From contig JAUHVS010000126.1 of assembly GCA_030424955.1 (NCBI GenBank), positions 1-11,295 of the forward strand: 11,295 nucleotides of DNA, given 5' to 3'. The translations under genes were made by a program, and so were the position numbers. Positions within the stretch are counted from its first letter, which is position 1. Each line of letters starts with the position of its first letter. Source of the stretch: a bacterium. GTDB taxonomy: Bacteria > Myxococcota_A > Bradymonadia > UBA7976 > UBA1532. Below, one piece after another: positions 6,099 through 11,295 of this stretch. Below the pieces are notes generated by a model. It was not told where the DNA came from. It did no database searches and saw only the letters and a program-made list of their open reading frames with translations.

Positions 6099-7538
6099 AT
6101 GACGCCGTACGACGCCCCGCCGCCGGTGCCGGCCACCCACATCGACCTGTACCAGCTCACCAGCCTGGTCCCCCACTGGGACGCCGGCCTCGGCCGCACG
6201 CCGGTGACCATGGCGTTCTTCAGCCGGCGCCTGCCGCGCGCCCCCGACGGCGCGCCCGCGCGGGGCTACCTGCTGTGGGCCGGCCTCGCCCGCTGCCTGC
6301 GCTGGCTCGAGGCCGCGCGCTTCGACGACGGCCACCTCGACACCCTCGCCGCCCACCCGCTGCTGGGCGCCGCCCTGACCGCCCGGCCCGACCTGCGCCG
6401 GGCCCTGGCGGACTGGCGCTTCGAGGGCGTCATCGAGGCCCCCAAGGAGGGCACGCCGCTGTTCGCCGGGCCCGCCGTCGACGCCCGGGGCCACCGGCTG
6501 CAGGTCACCGACGTGGCGCCCACCGCCTACACACCCTACCTGCAGATCCGCACCTCGCTGCTGTCGGCCAAGCTCATCGAGACGCCGCTGCTGTCGATCA
6601 TCAACCACATGACCATGGTGGCCTCGAAGGCCGCCCGGGTGGTCGAGGCCGCGGGCGACCGGGCCGTGCTCGAGTTCGGCACCCGGCGCACCCACCCCGA
6701 GGCCGCCGTGGACGCCGCCTACGCCGCCTACCTGGCGGGCGCCGCGGGCACCAGCAACGTCGAGGCCCACCACCGCTACGGCGTGCCCGTGCTCGGCACC
6801 ATGGACCACTTCGCCGTGCAGGCCTGGGAGCAGCCGGGCGTGCCCCGCCACGTCACCGAGCGGCGCTTCTTCGAGGCCTTCTACCGCGCCTACCCGAAGG
6901 GCAGCGTGCTGCTGGTCGACACCTACGACGCCTACGGCGCGCACACCGGCATCCGCAACGCCGTGGCGGCCACCGGCGGGCAGCTCAAGGGCATCCGCCT
7001 CGACAGCCGCATCAACGCCGACACCGTGCGCGAGGCCCGCGCCCTGCTCGACAGCCTGGGCGCGAAGCACGCCACCATCGTGGTCAGCGGCGGCATGGAC
7101 GAGCACGCCATCCACGCCCTGGGCGACGCCCCCGTGGACGCCTTCGGCATCGGCGAGCGCATCGTCACCAGCCCCGACGCCCCGGTAGGCGTGGGCGCCG
7201 TCGGCAAGCTCGCCGAGATCGGCGGCCGGCTGACCATGAAGCTGGCCCGCGGCAGCGGCAAGGCCACCCTGCCCGGCCGGGTGCAGGTCTACCGCCACGA
7301 GGGCGTCGACACCGTGGCCTGCCACGACGAGGTGCTGCCCGGCGAGCCCCTGCTCGACGTGGTCTGGGACGGCCGCGGCGCGCTGCCCCAGCCCAGCCTC
7401 GACGCCCGCCGGGCCCACGCCCGCGCCAGCCTCGCGGCCCTGCCCGCCGACGCCAAGACCCCCCGAGACTGCCCGGTGCGCGTCAGCGCAGCCCTGGCCG
7501 ACCGCGTGCGCGCCTGCGTCGCCGAGGATCACCCATGA
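6099..7538 (+). CDS. pncB: Nicotinate phosphoribosyltransferase
   Basis: A 479-aa NAPRTase. It adds phosphoribose from PRPP to nicotinic acid, giving nicotinate mononucleotide for NAD salvage. Landmarks: the N-terminal DLYQLT (16-21) near the start; LEFGTRRTHP (191-200); GTSN (217-220); GTMDHF with His237 at the position of the phosphorylated histidine (often GTMAHS); LLVDTYD (271-277); GIRLDS (298-303) and SGGMDE (330-335), the phosphate- and ribose-binding loops of the barrel; and FGIGERIVTS (349-358). All expected motifs are present. GAAGG (6086-6090) lies eight bases before the ATG, and the 21 in-frame upstream residues have no family match. The stop overlaps the next ATG (ATGA), coupling it to the nicotinamidase that makes its substrate. 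Confidence 0.96.
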   Translation: MTPYDAPPPVPATHIDLYQLTSLVPHWDAGLGRTPVTMAFFSRRLPRAPDGAPARGYLLWAGLARCLRWLEAARFDDGHLDTLAAHPLLGAALTARPDLRRALADWRFEGVIEAPKEGTPLFAGPAVDARGHRLQVTDVAPTAYTPYLQIRTSLLSAKLIETPLLSIINHMTMVASKAARVVEAAGDRAVLEFGTRRTHPEAAVDAAYAAYLAGAAGTSNVEAHHRYGVPVLGTMDHFAVQAWEQPGVPRHVTERRFFEAFYRAYPKGSVLLVDTYDAYGAHTGIRNAVAATGGQLKGIRLDSRINADTVREARALLDSLGAKHATIVVSGGMDEHAIHALGDAPVDAFGIGERIVTSPDAPVGVGAVGKLAEIGGRLTMKLARGSGKATLPGRVQVYRHEGVDTVACHDEVLPGEPLLDVVWDGRGALPQPSLDARRAHARASLAALPADAKTPRDCPVRVSAALADRVRACVAEDHP

Positions 7539-8257
7539 GCGCCCCCGATCCCCTCGCCGCCCGCCTGCCCTTCGACACCCACACCGTCGCCCTGGGGGAC
7601 GGCCCCGTGGGCCTGATCATCGTCGACGCGGGGGTGGCCTTCACCCGCGAGGGCAACCTGGCCGATCCCACCCACATGGTGCCCATGGTGCGCCGCATCG
7701 ACGCCGAGCACCGCGCGCTGACCGCCGCCCTGGGCGACCGCCTGCACACCCTGTGCTTCCTCGACACCCACGAGGCCGACATCCCCGAGCCGCCCTACCC
7801 GCCCCACGGCATCAAGGGCACCGGCGAGGAGGCCATCGACCCCGAGCTCGAGTGGCTGCTCGACGCGCCCCAGGTCACGGTGATCCGCAAGGACTGCATC
7901 AACGGCTTCGTGGGCGCCATCGACCGCCGCACGGGCCACAACGCCTTCACCCAGTGGGTCATCGACCACGGCCTGCGCACCCTGCTGGTCACCGGCGACT
8001 GCACCGACATCTGCGTGAGCGACTTCGTGCTGAGCACCCTGTCGGCCCGCAACCACGGCCTGCTCACCGCGGCCGATCCCGACGCCGACCGCGCCGGCTA
8101 CGTGGCCGACGTCACGGGCCTGCGGGTGGCCGTGCTAGCCGACGCCTGCGAGACCTTCGACGCCCCCGGCGTGCACGAGCGGGTGGCCGCCCACCACGTG
8201 GGCCTGTGGATGATGGCCGCCCGCGGCGCGATCATCGCCGAGGGCTGGACCCGGTGA
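7535..8257 (+). CDS. pncA: Nicotinamidase, plant NIC1-like cysteine hydrolase (isochorismatase fold)
   Basis: A 240-aa isochorismatase-family hydrolase. The Asp-Lys-Cys triad is visible: Asp31 in LIIVDAGVAF, Lys119 in VIRKDCINGF and Cys160 in GDCTDICV. Likely metal ligands are Asp77 and His79 in FLDTHEAD and His91 in YPPHGIKGTGEEAI. The blocks YPPHGIKGTGE, RKDCINGFVGAI, CTDICVSDFVLSTLSARNHG and AHHVGLWMMAARGAIIAEG resemble plant nicotinamidases (Arabidopsis NIC type) more than E. coli PncA, judged from memory. It would deamidate nicotinamide to nicotinic acid, the substrate of the upstream phosphoribosyltransferase, and the ATGA overlap supports that pairing strongly. The 3' end overlaps the next gene's GTG (GTGA). 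The gene is intact. Confidence 0.92.
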   Translation: MSAPDPLAARLPFDTHTVALGDGPVGLIIVDAGVAFTREGNLADPTHMVPMVRRIDAEHRALTAALGDRLHTLCFLDTHEADIPEPPYPPHGIKGTGEEAIDPELEWLLDAPQVTVIRKDCINGFVGAIDRRTGHNAFTQWVIDHGLRTLLVTGDCTDICVSDFVLSTLSARNHGLLTAADPDADRAGYVADVTGLRVAVLADACETFDAPGVHERVAAHHVGLWMMAARGAIIAEGWTR

Positions 8258-9420
8258 CCACGCCCGACCGCCCCCTGCGCATCCTGCACGTCTACAACGA
8301 GCTCAACCCCCTCAACGGCGGGCCCCCGCGGGTCATCCGGGGGCTGGCAGCGGGCCAGCGCGACCTGGGCCACAGCGTGCGCTTCGCCAGCGCCGATCCG
8401 CCCGACGATCCGGGCGTGGCGCGGTTCTACGGCGAGCACCTCGACCCCCTGCCCGAGCGCGTGGTCTTGAGCCGGGATCCGCGCTCGGTGGCCCGGCTCG
8501 CCCGGTGGATCCGCACCAGCGACGTGGTGCACCTGCACGGGATCTGGCCCGTGCCCGACGTCGTCGCCGCCGATCTGTGCCGGCTGCTGCGGGTGCCCTA
8601 CGTGCTGGCCCCCCACGGCTCGCTGCACGCCGGCGCCCTGGCCGAGAAGCCGCTGAAGAAGCGCGTCGGCCAGCACCTGCTGGGCTTTGGCCGCATGGTG
8701 AAGCACGCCGCCGCGCTGCACTGCCTCAACCCCGACGAGCAGGCCGGCATCGCGTGGCCGCACACGGGCCGGCCGGTGGTGATCCCCAACGGCGTGTTCC
8801 CCAATGAGTTCGAGCACTTGCCACCCCCTGCCGTGTTCCGCGACACGGTGGCCGGGCTCGGCGACGCGCCCTACATCCTGTTCCTGTCGCGGCTGCACCC
8901 GGGCAAGGGCTGCGCTGAGCTGGGCGAGGCCTTCGGGCAGCTCGCCGCCCAGCGCCCCGACCTGCACCTGGTGGCCGCCGGCCCCGACCAGGGGGGCGCG
9001 GCGCTGCTGGCCGAGGGCGCCGCGCGGCACGGCGTGGGCGACCGCCTGCACGTCGTGGGCATGCTCGACGGCGACCGCAAGCACGCCGCCTTCGCCGGCG
9101 CCGCGGTCTACTGCCTGCCCAGCCACCACGAGGGCTTCAGCATGGCCATCACCGAGGCCCTGGCCTGCGGCCGCCCGGTGGTGATCACCCCCGAGTGCCA
9201 CTTCCCGCAGGTGCGCGACGCCCGCTGCGGCGTCGAGGTGCCCCGCGACCCGCCGGCCCTCGCCGCCGGCCTGGCCACCGTGCTGGACGCCCCCGACGCC
9301 GACGCCATGGGCGCCCGCGGCCGCCAGCTTGTGCTCGACCACTACACCTGGCCGCGCATCGCCGCCCAGACCGTCGACCTGTACCGCACGGTGTGTCACC
9401 CAACCCGTCGCGGCGAGTAG
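8254..9420 (+). CDS. Glycosyltransferase family 4 (GT-B) protein
   Basis: A 388-aa GT-B glycosyltransferase. The N-terminal domain begins RILHVYNELNPLNGGPPRVI with the typical Gly-rich loop; HLHGIWPVPD (93-102) and LAPHGSLHAG (118-127) follow. The C-terminal nucleotide-sugar domain has ILFLSRLHPGKG (208-219) and HHEGFSMAITEALACGRPVV (291-310), in which Glu293 and Glu301 form the EX7E motif of GT4 enzymes. No signal peptide or membrane segment is seen, so it is probably a cytoplasmic enzyme of polysaccharide or lipopolysaccharide synthesis; donor and acceptor are unknown. GTG 8254 overlaps the nicotinamidase stop (GTGA), so it is translated with the NAD-salvage genes although no functional link is obvious. 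The HLHGxW and APHGSL blocks resemble WcaI/EpsF-like transferases. Confidence 0.92.
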   Translation: MTTPDRPLRILHVYNELNPLNGGPPRVIRGLAAGQRDLGHSVRFASADPPDDPGVARFYGEHLDPLPERVVLSRDPRSVARLARWIRTSDVVHLHGIWPVPDVVAADLCRLLRVPYVLAPHGSLHAGALAEKPLKKRVGQHLLGFGRMVKHAAALHCLNPDEQAGIAWPHTGRPVVIPNGVFPNEFEHLPPPAVFRDTVAGLGDAPYILFLSRLHPGKGCAELGEAFGQLAAQRPDLHLVAAGPDQGGAALLAEGAARHGVGDRLHVVGMLDGDRKHAAFAGAAVYCLPSHHEGFSMAITEALACGRPVVITPECHFPQVRDARCGVEVPRDPPALAAGLATVLDAPDADAMGARGRQLVLDHYTWPRIAAQTVDLYRTVCHPTRRGE

Positions 9421-9480
9421 CACAAGCGAAGCTCCGAGCGTATTATTGGCAAGACCTGTCAATTTTCTACGCGAGGCGGC
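9421..9480 (+). promoter_or_regulatory. Spacer with possible promoter of the ATPase-RloB module; composition boundary
   Basis: This 60-bp spacer is clearly AT-richer than its surroundings. TATTAT (9441-9446) resembles a -10 hexamer, and TTGGCA (9446-9451) a -35, but neither has a well-placed partner. Codon use shifts from here on. AGG before the ATG at 9481 is a weak ribosome binding site. Confidence 0.3.
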
Positions 9481-10752
9481 ATGTTTCTTCGGTTTTCAGT
9501 CGAGAATCACCGCTCCCTCCGCGATGAGACGGTGCTCAACTTCATCTCGACATCCCGCTCCGACGCCCCGACGCTCCGATTCCCTCGCGCGCACACGCAG
9601 CATGGCGTCCTGCCGGCCGTTGGCATCTGGGGCGCCAACGCAACGGGCAAGTCGAACCTCGTCGACGCCCTCTGCTTCTTCCGCACGGCCGTCCACGACT
9701 CCCAGGCCCGTTGGCGTCCCACCGAGTCCATCAAGTGGCACCCGTGGTGCTTGAACCGGAGCACCGACGCGGCGCCAACGCGGATGGAGATCGAGCTGCT
9801 CATTGGGGAGGCCCGCTACGCCTTTGGCTTCGCCTACCGCGACACGGGCTTCGTCGAAGAGTGGCTCTATCGCTGGGAGACCTCCCGCCGACAGGTGCTC
9901 TACCACCGCGATGAGGCGAGCGACGACGTCTGGTACTTTGGTCCGTCCTTCAGCGGCCCCAAGGCCCAACTCACCGATACGGTGCGCCGCAACAGCCTCC
10001 TGCTGTCGGCGGCGGCCCAGGCCAACCACCCGATCGCTTTGCCGGTCTACACGGCGATCGTCGACCGGATCCGGCGAGAGCGCACCATTCGATTGTCGGG
10101 GTACCCGGTCTTTCACCACGAGCACCCCCTGCTCGCGGACGGCTACCGCCCACAACTCCTTCGGCTTCTCCAGGCGGCCGACCTGGGCGTCTCGGATGTG
10201 ATGCCAGCGCAACTGGAGGACCAGCTCGACGGCCTGCCTGAGCCCATGAAGCAGCTGCTCTCGGCCGCCGACATCAAACGAATGGAGGAGGACCTTCAGT
10301 CGCAGCGCTTTCTCAAGTTGATCCGGGGCGGGTCAGCGCCCTGGTCGCTGCCACCCGAAGACGAGAGCCGCGGGACGCAGATCCTGCTGGCTCGCCTGGG
10401 CGACATCATCACAGCCTTGTCCGACGGCGTGCTGCTGGTGATCGACGAGATCGAGACCAGCCTGCATCCCGATCTGTGTCACGCGCTGGTGGGTGCGTTC
10501 ACGTCCAAGCAGTCGAACCGCCGCGGCGCGCAGTTGCTGTTCACGACCCACGACAGAGGGCTGCTCGACACCCTGCGAACCGACGAGATCGTGTTGATGG
10601 ACAAGCGCGCAGACGGCAGCACCGAGATGGCGGCCGCGTCCGACTATCGCGTCCGCGCTCGCGACAACCTGCGCCTCGCCCATGAGGCTGGCCGGATCGG
10701 CGGCGTGCCCGTACTCGGCAACCTCATCGAGTTGATGGGTGAGGCCCATTGA
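9481..10752 (+). CDS. AAA_15/OLD-like ATPase of an RloAB/AbiL-type defence pair
   Basis: A 423-aa SMC/ABC-like ATPase of normal length. The N-terminal MFLRFSVENHRSLRDETVLN is the first strand typical of AAA_15/AAA_21 proteins (FxxxNFRSF-like). Walker A is GANATGKS (51-58). An ABC-signature-like DESRGTQILL lies at 294-303, Walker B is VLLVIDEIETSLHP (317-330) with Asp322 and Glu323, and the switch histidine is His357 in FTTHDRGLLD. The C-terminal HEAGRIGGVPVLGNL corresponds to the GRFGAxP block that ends many of these proteins. Such ATPases (RloA, AbiLi, AriA of PARIS) act with a Toprim-like nuclease in abortive phage defence; the next gene is such a partner. Codon use is less GC-biased than upstream genes, which suggests acquisition by transfer. 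The function in defence is inferred from the pairing. Confidence 0.88.
   Translation: MFLRFSVENHRSLRDETVLNFISTSRSDAPTLRFPRAHTQHGVLPAVGIWGANATGKSNLVDALCFFRTAVHDSQARWRPTESIKWHPWCLNRSTDAAPTRMEIELLIGEARYAFGFAYRDTGFVEEWLYRWETSRRQVLYHRDEASDDVWYFGPSFSGPKAQLTDTVRRNSLLLSAAAQANHPIALPVYTAIVDRIRRERTIRLSGYPVFHHEHPLLADGYRPQLLRLLQAADLGVSDVMPAQLEDQLDGLPEPMKQLLSAADIKRMEEDLQSQRFLKLIRGGSAPWSLPPEDESRGTQILLARLGDIITALSDGVLLVIDEIETSLHPDLCHALVGAFTSKQSNRRGAQLLFTTHDRGLLDTLRTDEIVLMDKRADGSTEMAAASDYRVRARDNLRLAHEAGRIGGVPVLGNLIELMGEAH
10738..10751 (+). promoter_or_regulatory. Ribosome binding site and TTG start coupling rloB to the ATPase
   Basis: GGTGAGG (10738-10744) within the last ATPase codons is followed by CCCA and the TTG at 10749-10751, whose TTGA contains the ATPase stop. 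Together with the in-frame stop at 10740-10742 this decides the start of the RloB gene. Confidence 0.6.
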
Positions 10753-11295
10753 CCCGGCCGAGACGCTCACTCCCGCCCAGCAAGTCAACCCGTCGTGGAC
10801 ACAGCGGCCGGGCGACCAGACCCACGCTCCTGGTGGTCTGCGAGGGCAAGACCGAGCACGATATCCTCGACAAGCTGCGGCAGCGCTGGCGAATTGCCAG
10901 CGCCCGAATCACCTTCGATCCGGAAGCTGGCGTACCGAGCACCGTGGTCAGACGGGCCAAGGCGTTGAAGCAGGCGCATACGCCGGAAGAGACCTGGGTC
11001 GCCTTTGATCGCGACGAGCACCCCTGCTGGTCGGCGGCCATTGATCAGGCGCACGCCAACGGCTTCAAGCTGGCGATCAGCAATCCATGCATCGAGCTGT
11101 GGGGCATGCTGCTGCATCACGACCAGGCCGCCCATATCGAGCGACACCCGGCGCAGTCACGCCTCAAGCGCATTCATCCGGCCTACTGCCATCAGAAGAA
11201 CCCGGTCTTTGACTTGGACTCGGTCCTGACAGCCTTCGAGGCGGCCCACACGCGGGGGCAAGCCCTCCGAGCGCGCGCTCAGGAGTTGGGCGACC
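10749..11295 (+). CDS. rloB: RloB family protein (Toprim-like nuclease), truncated by right edge
   Basis: Starts at TTG 10749, which overlaps the ATPase stop (TTGA). An in-frame stop at 10740-10742 excludes earlier starts, and GGTGAGG (10738-10744) lies four bases upstream. 182 codons are visible with no stop. After a basic N-terminus (about residues 1-25) comes LLVVCEGKTEHDIL (27-40), the conserved acidic-loop block of RloB and of Toprim folds (Glu32, Glu36); then WVAFDRDEH (83-91) with Asp87 and Asp89, and AISNPCIELWGMLLHH (109-124), the SNPCFELWLLLHF-like block diagnostic of RloB. RloB/AbiLii is the second gene of two-gene abortive systems with an AAA_15 ATPase, and the overlap shows strict coupling. 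Nuclease activity is inferred from the fold. The C-terminus, including part of the helical region, is outside the window. Confidence 0.88.
   Translation, partial: MTRPRRSLPPSKSTRRGHSGRATRPTLLVVCEGKTEHDILDKLRQRWRIASARITFDPEAGVPSTVVRRAKALKQAHTPEETWVAFDRDEHPCWSAAIDQAHANGFKLAISNPCIELWGMLLHHDQAAHIERHPAQSRLKRIHPAYCHQKNPVFDLDSVLTAFEAAHTRGQALRARAQELGD

Noticed and set aside
6078..7532. 484-aa antisense ORF across pncB
   Set aside because: Low-complexity Gly/Val/Ala/His translation mirroring a gene with full family motifs; typical artefact of G/C at third positions.
8098..9462. 454-aa antisense ORF across the nicotinamidase and glycosyltransferase genes
   Set aside because: Compositional shadow without family motifs, over two intact coupled genes.
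6099..11295. NAD salvage genes as part of the defence module (NAD replenishment or depletion theme)
   Set aside because: The salvage operon has host-like codon use and a normal pathway role, and 60 bp plus a GT gene separate it from the differently composed ATPase-RloB pair.

Overview
The window is very GC-rich, with long mirror ORFs on both strands that come from strong G/C bias at third codon positions. Gene content (an MshEN-domain protein, a plant-type nicotinamidase, a REP-associated-type transposase, a CoA-ester catabolic trio) suggests a high-GC Gram-negative, perhaps a Myxococcota/deltaproteobacterial relative. That taxonomic guess is inference, because no marker RNA is present.

Layout. 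(1) 1-195, minus strand: the N-terminal part of an IS200-like HUH (Y1) transposase running off the left edge, followed by about 350 bp without a gene that holds a short GC-rich tandem repeat. (2) 546-2975, plus strand: a tight three-gene operon encoding a RidA-fold protein, an enoyl-CoA hydratase-superfamily protein and an acyl-CoA dehydrogenase. The trio resembles part of aerobic aryl-CoA (2-aminobenzoyl-CoA type) catabolic clusters. The RidA protein lacks the catalytic arginine and the crotonase lacks both canonical glutamates. (3) 3021-3563, minus strand: a stand-alone MshEN (GspE/PilB N-terminal) protein with two 24-residue c-di-GMP-type motifs and a C-terminal coiled coil. (4) 3791-4924, plus strand: an Mrp/ApbC Fe-S carrier P-loop NTPase. 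(5) 4974-6026, minus strand: an M19 (membrane dipeptidase-like) amidohydrolase in which the bridging metal-ligand Glu is Gln. (6) 6099-9420, plus strand: a translationally coupled operon of nicotinate phosphoribosyltransferase, plant-type nicotinamidase and a GT4 glycosyltransferase. The first two together convert nicotinamide to nicotinate mononucleotide for NAD salvage; the third has no evident link to that pathway.

(7) 9481-11295, plus strand: an AAA_15-type ATPase and an overlapping RloB-family protein, truncated by the right edge. This pair matches the RloAB/AbiL-like ATPase plus Toprim-like nuclease arrangement of phage defence, related in design to OLD and PARIS. Codon use changes visibly at about 9421, with more TTG, TTT, ATT and AAT codons, which suggests a laterally acquired module placed just after the housekeeping operon. 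It is the most interesting part of the window, but it belongs to a known class of defence pair and is not clearly a new one.
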